A stretch of DNA of 64,000 nt from Piscirickettsiaceae bacterium (GCA_013215805.1 JABSQM010000005.1:124001-188000); one strand, 5' to 3'; positions 42,888 to 54,476 are shown, counted from the stretch's first letter. The notes: generated by a model not told the origin, from the letters alone. Made by a program: numbers and translations.

Positions 42888-44267
42888 TTAAATTCTGCGA
42901 GCACGAATCGTACGTCCTTTCACTTTCCCGTGTTCTAAGTAGTTCATAGCCTGGCGCAATGCAATTTTATTCACAGCCACATAAGCCGACATATCAAAAA
43001 TATCAATATTTCCTATATGACTACATATTAGACCGGCATCACCTGTAAGAGCACCTAAAATATCACCAGGTCTAATTTTGTGCTTGCGTCCTGCATCTAG
43101 TTGAATAGTAACTATGTTTGATTGTAACTTAAAATTAGGGTTGCGCTCTAATGACTCATAAACATCGCAACAACACGGCTTATTCTGATAATATTCAATG
43201 GCATGCATACGTACTTGTTCTGATGTTGTGAATATACTTAATGCACGGCCCTGTTCACCGGCTCGTCCGGTACGTCCGATACGATGAGTGTAAATTTTAG
43301 GATCTCTTGGTAATTCATAATTAATAACTGCGTGCAAGGACTTAATATCCAATCCCCTGGCAGCGACATCTGTAGCAACTAATACCAAACAGCTATTATT
43401 AGTAAAACGTACCAACACTTGATCACGCTCACTCTGAGTTAAATCGCTATGAATAGCTAATGCTTGAATACGATGCGCTCGTAAAAACAATGCAATCTTA
43501 TCACATTGTTTTTTAGTGTAGCAAAATACTATGGCCGTTTTCGGTTGAAAATGTTCAAAAATAGCAAGTAAAATCTCATTACGATCATATTTATTGGCTT
43601 GATAAAATATTTGCTCAATGACGCCCGTTTTATGTTCCAATTCAACTTCTACCGATATTGGATTTTTTTGAATTGAATGGCTTATTTTATTAATACCAAC
43701 TGGATAAGTTGCTGAAAATAATAGTGTCTGACGTGACTTTGGAGTTTGTGAGATTATATTATATATTATTTCTACAAAGCCCATATCTAACATACGATCG
43801 GCCTCATCTAATACTAAGGTTTTTAAGTTATGTAATTTCAGTGTCTTTCTATGCAAATGATCCTGAATTCTACCTGGAGTTCCCACAATGATATGTGCAC
43901 TATGTTTCATCGAGCTTATTTGGGAACTAATAGTGATGCCTCCACATAATAAGACTAACTTTATATTGTGTACACTACGGGCTAATTTTCTGATTTCCCT
44001 ACCTATTTGATTGGCTAATTCGCGTGTTGGACATAGAACCAAAGCCTGTACATTAGAAATGTGTGGATTAATATTATTAAGTAGACCTATGCCAAATGCT
44101 GCTGTTTTACCACTGCCAGTCTTTGCTCTGGCGATTATATCCTTACCTTTTAATATATGAGGTAAACTTTGCTCCTGAATAGGAGTCATCGTGTTCAACC
44201 CTAGTGATTGAAGGTTCTTTATTTGAGCAACAGGTATTTTTATAGAGGAGAAGATATGGTTAGCCAT
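42888..44267 (-). CDS. dbpA: ATP-dependent RNA helicase DbpA
   Basis: A 459-residue DEAD-box helicase. Motif I is ARAKTGSGKTAAF (47-59), motif II LVLDEADRMLDMGF, motif III SAT, motif VI HRIGRTGRAG. The C-terminal RRM-like domain (GDAGLICSHIGNIDIFDM, then GKVKGRTIRARRI) is the DbpA-type 23S rRNA hairpin-92 binding domain. It acts in 50S assembly. The gene is alone, with gaps on both sides. Confidence 0.93.
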   Translation of the reverse strand: MANHIFSSIKIPVAQIKNLQSLGLNTMTPIQEQSLPHILKGKDIIARAKTGSGKTAAFGIGLLNNINPHISNVQALVLCPTRELANQIGREIRKLARSVHNIKLVLLCGGITISSQISSMKHSAHIIVGTPGRIQDHLHRKTLKLHNLKTLVLDEADRMLDMGFVEIIYNIISQTPKSRQTLLFSATYPVGINKISHSIQKNPISVEVELEHKTGVIEQIFYQANKYDRNEILLAIFEHFQPKTAIVFCYTKKQCDKIALFLRAHRIQALAIHSDLTQSERDQVLVRFTNNSCLVLVATDVAARGLDIKSLHAVINYELPRDPKIYTHRIGRTGRAGEQGRALSIFTTSEQVRMHAIEYYQNKPCCCDVYESLERNPNFKLQSNIVTIQLDAGRKHKIRPGDILGALTGDAGLICSHIGNIDIFDMSAYVAVNKIALRQAMNYLEHGKVKGRTIRARRI

Positions 44268-44440
44268 ATTTAAGGAGATTATTAAAATAATTTTTATCGT
44301 ACTATAGCAATTACTACTACCTTACTTAATTGTGAGGATTATATGAATTTAAATATTATTAAAAGGATTTTTACTATCATATTTAATAATAAAATTATAT
44401 TATATTTTCTAAACTTAAATAATGTATAATTATTTTAAAC

Positions 44441-45826
44441 CTATAATTCATTGATTACTGATTTTAGACTATCATTGGCATCTCCAAACAGCATACTAGT
44501 ATTTTCATGTACAAACATAGGGTTACTTACTCCCGCATAACCAGTAGCCATACTTCGTTTAAGGACAATTGTATGGTTTCCTTTCCAGCACTGCAGAACG
44601 GGCATACCAGCTATTGGACTATTGGGATCGTATAATGCTGCAGGATTAACAATATCATTGGCACCTATCACAATAGTAATGTCGATTTTAGAAAAATCAT
44701 CATTAACCTCATCCATTTCGTAAACAATGTCATATGCGACCTTTGCTTCAGCTAGTAGCACATTCATATGCCCAGGCATACGACCTGCAACAGGATGAAT
44801 AGCAAAGCCAACTTTTTTATTTCTCTTAATTAATTGTCTTGATAATTCATAGACCGCATGTTGAGCCTGTGCCACAGCCATTCCATAGCCAGGTATAATC
44901 ATAATATTATTGGCATCACGTAACATCTTTACTAATTCATTCACCTGAATTGATATGACGTCACCCTTAATTTTGGTAGACCCGATACCTCCAGTATTTC
45001 CAAATCCACCGAGAATAACATTAATAAAATTGCGATTCATTGCCTTACACATGATATAACTTAGTATAGCACCGCTACTACCTACTAATGCACCAGTTAT
45101 GATTAATAAATCATTACTCAACATAAAGCCTGTGGCTGCTGCGGCCCAGCCAGAATAACTATTTAGCATAGACACTACAATCGGCATATCCGCGCCTCCT
45201 ATAGCCATCACCATATGGATGCCAAATATAATGGCAATAATAACCGCTAGAGATAGAGGCCATAACCCTCCACCTGATTGAGATGCAATAATAAATAAAT
45301 ATCCCAGGTAGATAATGGATATTAACAAAACTATATTGATTCCATGGCGTCCAGGTAATAAGATAGGTTTGCCACTTATGCGGCCGCGTAACTTGCCAAA
45401 GGCTATAACTGAACCTGCAAATGTTATTGCACCAATGAAGATCCCGATAAAAGCTTCAAAGCTATGAATTTTTTTTTCAACAACGTTCAATATTGGACTG
45501 TACTCAAATAAATTGGCATAACCGACCAAGATAGCAGTCATACCTACTAAACTATGCATTATCGCTATTAATTCTGGCATTTGGGTCATTTCAACTTTCA
45601 GTGCAGCTCGCGCCCCGATTAGCCCACCAATTAATAGAGATATAATTAACATTGAGTATGATGCAACTATATTACTTAAGATTGTAGCAAATATAGCTAG
45701 TGCCATGCCTGCTATACCATAATAATTACCTCTACTCGCCGTTTTATGATGATTTAAACCTATAAGACTTAAAATAAATAAACTTGAAGCAACGATGTAC
45801 GACATGGTGACTAAACTTTGCATCAT
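44441..45826 (-). CDS. pntB: NAD(P) transhydrogenase subunit beta
   Basis: A 461-residue membrane protein with about nine hydrophobic segments in the first 260 residues and a C-terminal NADP(H)-binding domain (IIPGYGMAVAQAQHAVYEL, FAIHPVAGRMPGHMNVLLAE, VIGANDIVNPAA). With PntA it uses the proton gradient to drive hydride transfer from NADH to NADP+. pntA lies 15 bp upstream, so they form an operon. Confidence 0.96.
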   Translation of the reverse strand: MMQSLVTMSYIVASSLFILSLIGLNHHKTASRGNYYGIAGMALAIFATILSNIVASYSMLIISLLIGGLIGARAALKVEMTQMPELIAIMHSLVGMTAILVGYANLFEYSPILNVVEKKIHSFEAFIGIFIGAITFAGSVIAFGKLRGRISGKPILLPGRHGINIVLLISIIYLGYLFIIASQSGGGLWPLSLAVIIAIIFGIHMVMAIGGADMPIVVSMLNSYSGWAAAATGFMLSNDLLIITGALVGSSGAILSYIMCKAMNRNFINVILGGFGNTGGIGSTKIKGDVISIQVNELVKMLRDANNIMIIPGYGMAVAQAQHAVYELSRQLIKRNKKVGFAIHPVAGRMPGHMNVLLAEAKVAYDIVYEMDEVNDDFSKIDITIVIGANDIVNPAALYDPNSPIAGMPVLQCWKGNHTIVLKRSMATGYAGVSNPMFVHENTSMLFGDANDSLKSVINEL

Positions 45827-45841
45827 TTCTATCCTCTACTA

Positions 45842-47413
45842 TTATTTTCTGAACATGTCAAGCATACGTCGTGTAACCAAGAAACCACCGACGATATTAA
45901 TTGCTGCGAGCAGGATTGCCAATGTGGATAATACTATAAGTATAATACTAGATTCTGAAATTTGAGTCAAAGCACCAATGATAACAATGCCGCTAATCGC
46001 ATTAGTCACACTCATTAAGGGAGTATGCAATGAAGATGATACATTCCAAATCACTTGATAGCCAATGAAGCAAGATAAAATAAAAACAGTAAAATGCGTC
46101 ATGAGGGACTCAGGTGCGACTAAGCTAAAATAATATAATGCAAAAGCAAGTATGATAAAAGGTACAAACTGTTTAGATCTGTATATAATTGTCGAAGGCT
46201 TGTCTTTAGCCTCTTCTTGCATAGATGGCACGCTATCTTCGAAAGGTGGCTTGTTAACTGATAAGTTTAATTTCGGTGGTGGCCATGTGATAAGCCCATC
46301 CTTAATAACCGTGGCACCACGGATGACATCATCATCCATATCTACAAAAAATTTGCTGTCCTTATCAGGACGAAGTACTGTTAATAAATGGCGCAAATTT
46401 GTTGCATATAATTGGCTAGCCTGATTAGCTAAACGGCTGGGTAAATCGGTATAGCCAATGATAGTTACACCGAATACTGTTGTAACAGTATCTTCTTTGG
46501 TTAAGACACAGTTACCGCCGAATTCTGCAGCTACATCTACTATCACACTCCCTGGTTTCATAGATTTCACCATATCGGCAGTTATTAATTGAGGCGCAGG
46601 TTTTCCGGGAATTAAAGCGGTAGTAATGATAATGTCCACTTCCATCGCCTGTATGGACAACAATTTGACCTCAGCTTCAATGAATTCCTTGGACATAGTT
46701 TTGGCATAACCACCTGAACCACTACTTTCCTCATTAAAAATTAGCGTCAAAAACTCAGCATCCATGCTTTCTATCTGTTCTTTCACTTCTAGTCTCGTGT
46801 CAAAAGCTCTAACAATAGCACCCATACTTTTCGCTACACCAATAGCTGATAAACCAGCAACACCGGCTCCAATTACCAGTATTTTTGCCGGTGGAATTCG
46901 TCCTGCAGCCGTTATTTGTCCGGTGAAAAAACGACCAAAATATTGGGATGCTTCAATCACTGCTCTGTATCCTGAAATGTTCGCCATTGAACTTAATGCA
47001 TCCATATTTTGTGCTCGAGACAAACGTGGGATACTGTCCATCGCCAAAACTGTAGTATTTTTGACCGATAAAATTTTCATTAAATCGTTATTCTGAGCCG
47101 GCCAGATATAACAAATTAGATGCTGATGTTCCTTTATTAGCTCAAATTCATTAATGTCCAATTTAGGATAATGAGATGGTGCTCTAACTTTGATGATAAT
47201 ATCAACACTATGCCACAATTTTGTAGCAGAATCTAATATCTTAACACCGACGTCTATATATGTTTCATCAGCAATATCTGCTGCTAGCCCCGCGCCTTTT
47301 TCAATATAAACATCAAATCCTAATTTCATAAGATGTTTTGCCTCTTTAGGCGTTGTGGCTACTCGTTTTTCACCGGAACATAACTCTTTAGGTATGCCTA
47401 TTTTCATACTCAC
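45842..47413 (-). CDS. pntA: NAD(P) transhydrogenase subunit alpha
   Basis: A 523-residue single-chain PntA: the AlaDH/PNT domain ([18 protein letters not shown] at the start), the NAD-binding domain ([20 protein letters not shown]), then four C-terminal membrane helices from about residue 410. It is the NAD(H)-binding half of the proton-translocating transhydrogenase. Some lineages split it into two genes, but here it is fused. It provides NADPH, useful if the pentose phosphate pathway is limited; that is inference. Confidence 0.95.
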   Translation of the reverse strand: MSMKIGIPKELCSGEKRVATTPKEAKHLMKLGFDVYIEKGAGLAADIADETYIDVGVKILDSATKLWHSVDIIIKVRAPSHYPKLDINEFELIKEHQHLICYIWPAQNNDLMKILSVKNTTVLAMDSIPRLSRAQNMDALSSMANISGYRAVIEASQYFGRFFTGQITAAGRIPPAKILVIGAGVAGLSAIGVAKSMGAIVRAFDTRLEVKEQIESMDAEFLTLIFNEESSGSGGYAKTMSKEFIEAEVKLLSIQAMEVDIIITTALIPGKPAPQLITADMVKSMKPGSVIVDVAAEFGGNCVLTKEDTVTTVFGVTIIGYTDLPSRLANQASQLYATNLRHLLTVLRPDKDSKFFVDMDDDVIRGATVIKDGLITWPPPKLNLSVNKPPFEDSVPSMQEEAKDKPSTIIYRSKQFVPFIILAFALYYFSLVAPESLMTHFTVFILSCFIGYQVIWNVSSSLHTPLMSVTNAISGIVIIGALTQISESSIILIVLSTLAILLAAINIVGGFLVTRRMLDMFRK

Positions 47414-47748
47414 TCCCTACATATGACTACGCTGAATTTTTAATAAATATTAGCCTTATTTACAGATTATCAATAATCTATTTTAAATATAATGGATGAA
47501 TCCTTAATTGTTTAATGTGTGCTTACAAAACTATATTGCTTACCAATTATTATTTGATATTAATTAATTTTTTAAATGCTTGTCTACCGAATAACCGCAG
47601 ATGAGGGTTGAAGGATGCGAATTCATATATTATCCTTAAAAAAAAAGAAAATTATTCCGTGAGATCTTCACTATTAATAATTATATCAGAATTAAAATTC
47701 TGTAAAGTAATTTTGTCATTGCTTTTTTGATATACATTGCCTTAAGTG
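47414..47748. other. Gap between the DUF445 gene and pntA
   Basis: About 335 bp of AT-rich sequence with no open frame, no clear promoter and no terminator hairpin. Confidence 0.5.
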
Positions 47749-48471
47749 TTACATCAATAACTGACTAGTTATTAAGCCAATTAGTCCACCAAGTACCCCC
47801 CCCCAAACAACTAGCCAACCTAGGTGTTCTTGCATTATATTTTGAATGATGTCCTTAACCATAATTGGAGTCAGTTCATTAAGGCGCGAAGTTACAACAT
47901 GTTCAACATGGTGCTGAATATCATCCATCATGTGAGTATAATCTAATCTGGTTCGAAGACTATCCTGAAACGATTCGCTATCAACCATATTATTTAAAGA
48001 AGCCCTAATTTTCATAATGAAAGGCTCCTTAAGTGGGGTCAATGCTTCTTGACCACCAAGTATGGATAGCATGCCACCAAATGATGATTCCATAATCGTG
48101 CTGACCAATCCATCATATGTCGGACCCAGATCAGTCTCATCAATAATTTTGCGGAAATTAAAATTGTGTGCAGTATCTTTTAGAACTATATTGCCAATGA
48201 ATCTATCTAAGTTTTCCTTGCTGAAAAATTGATCTATAATCAAGCTATGGATGCCAGATTTGAAATTTTTAAAATTGGTGCTTATCACTCCTGAGCCATA
48301 TAGGCCAGGTACTTTTTCAAATAACATATAAATAGCCAACCAGTTTGTAACACCACCGGCCAAGGTAAATAACCCAGTAGTTAATATCGGTTCTCTTAAA
48401 GGACCTTCAATTATCAAACCTGTAACGACTATGCTTACAGCAATGGCATTGGTAACTATACCTTTATTCAT
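47749..48471 (-). CDS. DUF445-family membrane protein
   Basis: A 240-residue protein with hydrophobic segments near both ends (about residues 8-50 and 215-238) and a helical middle part. LFTLAGGVTNWLAIYMLFEKVPGLYGSGVI matches the conserved start of the DUF445 family (quoted as parts: GGVTNWLAIYMLFEKVPG and LYGSGVI). The function of the family is not established. A run of nine G encodes Trp-Gly-Gly of WGGVLGG near the C-terminus, a place where slippage would truncate or extend the protein. Confidence 0.75.
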   Translation of the reverse strand: MNKGIVTNAIAVSIVVTGLIIEGPLREPILTTGLFTLAGGVTNWLAIYMLFEKVPGLYGSGVISTNFKNFKSGIHSLIIDQFFSKENLDRFIGNIVLKDTAHNFNFRKIIDETDLGPTYDGLVSTIMESSFGGMLSILGGQEALTPLKEPFIMKIRASLNNMVDSESFQDSLRTRLDYTHMMDDIQHHVEHVVTSRLNELTPIMVKDIIQNIMQEHLGWLVVWGGVLGGLIGLITSQLLM

Positions 48472-49820
48472 CTATGATCATCAGTTGATTATTGTTAATA
48501 CCAGCGATAGTATTGTTATGTCTTATCTTTTGCATATCTTTATCTTCAAGATTTCAATTTATACTTACCTCATGTTAATTCCTTAACAAGTAATATCATT
48601 ATCTTCATAATCTTTAATATCGGTTTATTTAAAATTTTATATATTTAAATGTTTTTAAAATGTAGTTTTTAAAGATTTTTAATATCTATAAAGCATTTGC
48701 CGGTTATTAAATTGAATCTATAATAAATATTTAGATAAAAATACCAACAATATCCAACAATTCTACAATTAATTGATCTTATATTTGATTAAATTGTTCT
48801 TCCAATTTTTAATAGAAATCATAGTTATACTATCATTTTACACTGAAGGTATTGTCTATTAAGATTATCCATTTTCATTTTAAGTTATATATGCATGTAT
48901 ATTTATCGTCAAAAATTATTTTGGATGAATATTAACGCCACAGATCATCATATTATAAATAATGGTTACTCGTATATTTTATCCAACAATTTTACTTGAA
49001 AATCATCAATAAATATAGTTTTATAGATTAAAAATGGTCAATGATTTAAGCCTAAGACTAAAATTAAACAATTTTACTAAATTACCCCCTTTCAATAAGT
49101 TTGTGTTATTTCATGTAATATGTAGTTTACATCCTCATAATAGCCTGGCCTATATATCAATCTATAATCTTCAAGAAATTTATGAATCGATAGTTGACAT
49201 TATTGACATAATAACATTACAAGCTTAAATATTATATAATACATCCTTGTGTCAGACTTCATTTAGAATGTGCAATTAGGTATCCGTGTGCAGGTCATTC
49301 ACCAGTATGCACAATGCCACGACCTGATTCTAGTACATAAATATTCAATTATATACATGATACGAATTGCCATGATAGTGCCCATGCCACACTACTATGG
49401 CCATATAGTAACCTCATCAACTTCGCCAAATCAAACAATTCATGGCACTATTTTATATTAAAGAACAAGTTCCACATCCGGTTGGTCAAATGTTGATTGA
49501 TATTAAATTCTTCCACATGACTTTGCCTGCAGATAATACATCATCAAATAAGTTACAGTTGGTATGAATTTTAATTTCCAGATATCTATTTATAAGCACA
49601 CTCAATGAATTTAGATGAGGGTAACCAATTAAATATATACTATGCACAACCTGAATAATTTTGCGCTTGTTATAAATAATATATGTATATAACAGTCATC
49701 TTTAACGTTATAATTTCATATAAAGATCAATTGCATTTCATCCATCAAATAGGATCTTTCATTTTTATAAATAGGCATGTAAAATTCAATATTATATTTC
49801 AAAAAAGTATCAAATGTTTT
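48472..49820. other. Gene desert of about 1.35 kb with unidentified coding-like scraps
   Basis: No complete gene. Two small plus-strand frames (49034-49228, 49270-49461) and nearby scraps such as CAIRYPCAGHSPVCTMP at about 49270 look slightly more coding-like than their surroundings, but shift frame and match nothing recognised. Confidence 0.45.
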
Positions 49821-50312
49821 ATGCTACTTAATATGTTTGTGTTGACACAAAATCTATTAAAAATAATTTTACCATTTATCGAACGGTTTCAGTACAAATC
49901 AGTATTAGCCGTTGGAAACATGGCGATATCGATATGCCGAGAACTACGAAATGATAACACCATATCTCTAACGGATCCGTTTGATCTTCGACAGTTGGAT
50001 AAGTTGGGATCAGTAGACATAGCCCTGGTTAGTGATGTTACGGAAATTTTGAATAAACCACAAGCCATGGAATGGCTGGGAGTATTACGAAATTATCATA
50101 CCCAACACATCATGGTTATTTCTGACAAAGTTAACGCAAATGATAAAGATTGGCAATTAACAGATTATCTGTCGCTTGGACTCAAATATCACGGTGATTA
50201 TTCTGATAGATCAGTCTTCAGCTATACAATAGAAGACTATCATTTCAAACGTGATTGGCTGAATAGTAAATTTTGGGCTAATCCAGAAATATACGATAAA
50301 TATCGTTGGTAA
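49821..50312 (+). CDS. DUF6231-type protein, function unknown
   Basis: The open frame begins at 49683, but family-like sequence starts only near residue 50, so the ATG at 49821 (or 49833) is the likely start, giving about 160 residues. The core looks like a degenerate Rossmann/methyltransferase-like fold: SVLAVGNMAISICREL, DPFDLRQLDKLGSVDIALVS, and the C-terminal LNSKFWANPEIYDKYRW, the signature of this gammaproteobacterial family. It is intact although it stands between two deserts. Function unknown. Confidence 0.7.
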   Translation: MLLNMFVLTQNLLKIILPFIERFQYKSVLAVGNMAISICRELRNDNTISLTDPFDLRQLDKLGSVDIALVSDVTEILNKPQAMEWLGVLRNYHTQHIMVISDKVNANDKDWQLTDYLSLGLKYHGDYSDRSVFSYTIEDYHFKRDWLNSKFWANPEIYDKYRW

Positions 50313-51552
50313 CGGCCTATGATCAACAGAAATTATCTTTCCTTACATGCAAATACTCAGGTCATTACTTTATCATCAAATAACACATACAATTGCGATT
50401 CATGGTTAGTAATATTTTGTTTGAGAATATTACTTCTGACTCATTACAAATTGTATCTACATCATGAATCAATCTTTAAAATCTAAATGACGAGTATTGA
50501 GATAAAAGTGGTATGCCTCAGTTCAATCACTAGATGGATTAGATGATCTGCACATTCCATCAACAGATTTAAATTAATGTTGTAAGGTATCTGTCACAGG
50601 ATTAATCCGAAGATTAAAATTACTCTCCACATCTGGAGGCCCATCAAATAACTGTTCTAAAAAGCGCTTATATTAGTCAATGTCTATGCCCATGAGGTTA
50701 GTAAAAAGCAATATAGGATGTCAAACTAATATTATGATATCCTAAATTAGAATTGGAATATATTCGGTTATTTCCTCGAACATATGGATTAAAGAACAAA
50801 CTATTTGTCTAAGTAGGTTTTTTATTGAACAAATTGCCCTTCTTTTAAGTCTAGTTTATTTGGACTACTTACATCCCTGTAAGCAGTTACTCAATGAAAA
50901 TATGGACTTTATTGTTTCTTGGGTACGGCAAAGATGTTGTTGGCAAAATTACAATCTTGTAATCTTTAAATGTCACGTTGATTGCGTCGAGCGATTGAGT
51001 TGCCAATTCTCCTGAAAAGATAGGTGAATATATATTTATGTCCATTATACAAGCCTGCGCTGAAAATTTATTTTGTATAATAAAAGATTAGAGGTACTAA
51101 TAATTTTATATTATCAAAAATGATAATCTAGCGCTTGATAATAGAGAAAGCATTGATCTATTAATTAAGATCTCTGATGGACCGACACGATACTATCGTG
51201 GTGATGAAGTTACCTTGAAATAATTCATAATTATCCTAATATAATGGTTGATTTTCATGCAAAAGGTATACAATCAATGTAGATAAGGTTTGTTTATTTG
51301 ATTGTTCGGTTAACCTAAATAACATTCAATAAATATATTTTTAGTTGGGTGACTAAAATTAAAATTTAAACCCTTTACTAAAGGCAGACCTTTAAGACTG
51401 TAAGAAAATAAAGATATTATTTAGTACATACACAAAATATTTCATCACACCATCATTATCAGTCTTTTACCCCTGCAGTTGATTTTTAAATTTTGCTACA
51501 TTAACCCATCAGTTTTATTTATTATAAATTTTATATTTATAATAAGGCTAAA
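50313..51552. other. Gene desert, first part, with DUF4384-like scrap
   Basis: About 1.2 kb without a gene. At 51122-51223 a plus-strand scrap reads ESIDLLIKISDGPTRYYRGD, then EVTL and a stop; the DGPxRYYRGDEV stretch resembles the beginning of DUF4384 domains, which occur in exported or kinase-linked proteins. On the minus strand near 50640 FLEQLFDGPPDVESNF also looks coding-like but was not identified. Confidence 0.4.
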
Positions 51553-51756
51553 TTGAATATTGTGGATGTACCGGTTGGCGTTACTCAATCAGATAAGGAA
51601 GGTCGCCGTGATAAAATTGAATTGCGTGCTTGTGCTGCTGGATCATTCAATGTTGATCTAGTATCGCTTTTACAAGAAACTGGTGTGCACATAATTTATA
51701 TAATGGGTTTCCATGAGAAACATACTAAGATGTTGTTAGTGTTACGTGATAAATAA
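51553..51756 (+). CDS. Small open frame of 67 codons, unidentified (gene or gene remnant)
   Basis: This frame stands out from the desert by its ordinary codon use, with GC-richer codons such as GGTCGCCGTGATAAAATTG. The product includes DKEGRRDKIELRACAAGSF and a C-terminal MGFHEKHTKMLLVLRDK. No family was recognised and no convincing ribosome site precedes it. It could be the undecayed 3' end of a longer gene, or a real small protein. Confidence 0.4.
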   Translation: MNIVDVPVGVTQSDKEGRRDKIELRACAAGSFNVDLVSLLQETGVHIIYIMGFHEKHTKMLLVLRDK

Positions 51757-53795
51757 AATTATATAATTATTTCATTATGTGCATCTAGATACCTATATCA
51801 TTATCGCAGCACCATACAAATATATATAGACTACGGTTTATTGGCATACAACAGAAAAATTATCGAGTCAGTAGGAACTTATTTATTAAGCTCAATGATT
51901 CAGTAAGGTTGTTAAAATAAAGTAATTATGTTATATTATTTTTTGTACTCTGTATAAAGTATCATTATTTATATTGCCGATGTGAAAATCAATTTGATTG
52001 TACAAGGTGTATGCTACCAGAAATTCAGGTATCAAGCGATCTTCATGGGAATATCGAAGTCAGAAGTGTTGTAGGTTTATTTTTGAATATACTCGCGTCT
52101 TTTATTTTCAATAATACTGAAATGTGAGCTGGTGGTAAAAAATCTTATAAGACAAAGCCTATTGTCAGGAATCGAAACATTATTCTCTATATATTTAAAA
52201 TGTTTATGCCAATCAATAATTGATGATTTGGATATTTATACATCAGTATAATATGCAAAAGTATGGCTCTTATCTGATAATAGTTGTTATGGCCGTGTTC
52301 ATTGTCCAGATAATGAAAGATCGATCTTATCCCAAGATAAATTGCTATCTTTATATAAAAAAAGATATTTTAATTAATCATGAGATATAACAATCCACCA
52401 CTTACAAATAGGTAATATAGTCTTTTATTGACCGATAGTTTAGGTAAATAAATGGTCCTTGATAAGGCAGGATATTTAGATGATCATCATTACTTTATCT
52501 TTAATTAATTCTTATTTGAGAATCATTGAGAAATATATTATGGACTCATTTGCCATGATTGTTTATTATATCACAGAATTATTAATTTTTTAGACTGCGT
52601 CTAAGATCTCTTTGGTAAGGTCTGCCCGCTTATATTTTTTAATTATTGATTGAACAGTAAGATTAACTTTATATTTTAAAATTTGGATGATTAAGTTATA
52701 AAAAATAAAGCACCATTTAACCCAAACGATGACACTGCATTATTAGTTAAAGTGTCAATGATTATATTGGACATCGAATACACCTTTAGCAATTTAAACT
52801 ATAGGTGGTGAATTAATAAAATTAAACCATAGGATGACCGCGCTTATTGATCATATTGTAGCCAGTTCAGGATATTTTATTTAATATAATAATGATTATT
52901 ATTTGTACGATTATTCAGATACATATTGTCTTTTGTCCAATTTAGATAGTGATTGGACATTTCAACAGTAGTTGTTGTCTTAGCATTGCCGAATGTTGCG
53001 CATGCAGAGCCCGATCAAGTATATGCAGATATATTCAAAAAAACCTTGGTCATGGGAACTGTCTCCAACAAAGATCAGATAATATTATGATATCGAGGTT
53101 ATTTATAATAATTGAGATGAATGCATAAATAAAAATAGTTACTGCTGATAGGCCCTCATCTATATAATATTTTATGAAAATATTAACAGGTATCCTTTAT
53201 GAGGATAAACAGATTGATGTGTCATGGTGTAGAGAATTTAAGTATAAATAGATAACCATCCACAATAAATATCTAAGGATTAAAGATATATTATTGAAGG
53301 TAAGGCACAACAGTAAATCTAGATAATATCATCATTTCAGCATAGAAGTCTATATCTTATATTATATCCATCTATAGCGTATATGGATCTTTCTTGTACC
53401 TAGAATGTAGTGTAGTAAGATAAATCTAAAATATAAATAGTGCGATAGTATATTGCTGAATAAATACCTTGTATTTTAGATAATTTTGAGATGAGCACTT
53501 AGTCAAAAAATTTTATAGGCTATAAAATTATTCTTGATATCTTAAATTTTTATTTACTAAGGGATGTATTATTCACGACCGTATATTTCAAACAATGCTA
53601 TATGATATTGCGCAAAGAGGTGCTAATAAAACATAATTTTCTTCGAAATTTGATACCAATTTAAGATTTTATTTGTTATAAATAATGAGGATGGGAGGTA
53701 CGTATGTTCTTCAACATTAAATTATTTAATAATAATAGTAAAAATTAAATGGATTTATTTGATCTTAGAATCGATCATCCCATGAATTAAATTTT
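51757..53795. other. Gene desert, second part, with decayed coding scraps
   Basis: About 2 kb without a gene. Plus-strand scraps include WLLSDNSCYGRVHCPDN near 52270 and, near 52964-53090, TVVVVLALPNVAHAEPDQVY, which has the form of a signal peptide with an AHA cleavage site followed by a mature start. Frames break quickly around both. They suggest lost exported proteins upstream of the two-component pair. Confidence 0.4.
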
Positions 53796-54476
53796 ATGCG
53801 AATATTGCTCATTGAGGATGAGGTCGATTTGCGTGAGCAAGTGACCAAACAATTACAAAAAAAAAATCTAACTGTCGATGCTGTAGCTGACGGTGCAGAA
53901 GGCTTATATCGTGGCTTAGAATATCCATACGATTTGGCAGTTATTGACCTCGGATTGCCGAAATTATCGGGTATAGAGGTTATTAAGCGATTACGTGCTG
54001 CGAGCAGAAGATTTTCTGTTCTTATATTGACTGGTCGTGGCGGTTGGCAAGATAAAGTAGAAGGACTTGAGGTTGGCGCAGACGATTATTTAGTCAAGCC
54101 ATTTCATTTTAAGGAACTATTGGCACGCATTAACGCCCTATCTAGACGAGCTTCTGGTTGGGCTAATGCCACATTACAATGTGGCAACGTTACGTTAAAT
54201 CCTACTAACCAAGAGGTAATGAATGGAGGAATGACTGTAAATTTAACTGCCTACGAGTATCGTCTGTTACATCTTTTAATGTTGCATGCAGGAGAGGTGT
54301 TATCCAAGACTGATATAACTGATCATATTTACGAGCAAGATCATGATCGAGATAGTAATGTTATTGAGGTTTTTATCAGACGTTTACGTAGCAAATTAGA
54401 TCCTGATAAAAAATTAAGTCCAATTGAAACTCTACGTGGTCGCGGCTATCGTCTAACATTGCCTCGTGTTCATTAA
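53796..54476 (+). CDS. phoP: OmpR/PhoP-family response regulator
   Basis: A 226-residue response regulator. The receiver domain has acidic residues Glu7/Asp8, phospho-acceptor Asp51 (YDLAVIDLGLPKLSG), Thr79 and Lys101 (DDYLVKPF). The DNA-binding winged helix follows from about residue 130 (TAYEYRLLHLLMLHAGEVLS, then VFIRRLRSKLD and GRGYRL). The closest general type is PhoP, judged by the partner's PhoQ-like H-box. It overlaps the kinase gene by 11 bp. Intact despite flanking deserts. Confidence 0.85.
   Translation: MRILLIEDEVDLREQVTKQLQKKNLTVDAVADGAEGLYRGLEYPYDLAVIDLGLPKLSGIEVIKRLRAASRRFSVLILTGRGGWQDKVEGLEVGADDYLVKPFHFKELLARINALSRRASGWANATLQCGNVTLNPTNQEVMNGGMTVNLTAYEYRLLHLLMLHAGEVLSKTDITDHIYEQDHDRDSNVIEVFIRRLRSKLDPDKKLSPIETLRGRGYRLTLPRVH

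Noticed and set aside
42638-42904. 88-codon minus-strand frame downstream of dbpA
   Set aside because: Overlaps the dbpA end, matches no family, and has no ribosome site; kept only as a note in the gap entry.
49034-49461. Two small plus-strand open frames (64 and 63 codons)
   Set aside because: No motif, no ribosome site, extreme AT-type composition; they look like chance frames in decayed DNA.
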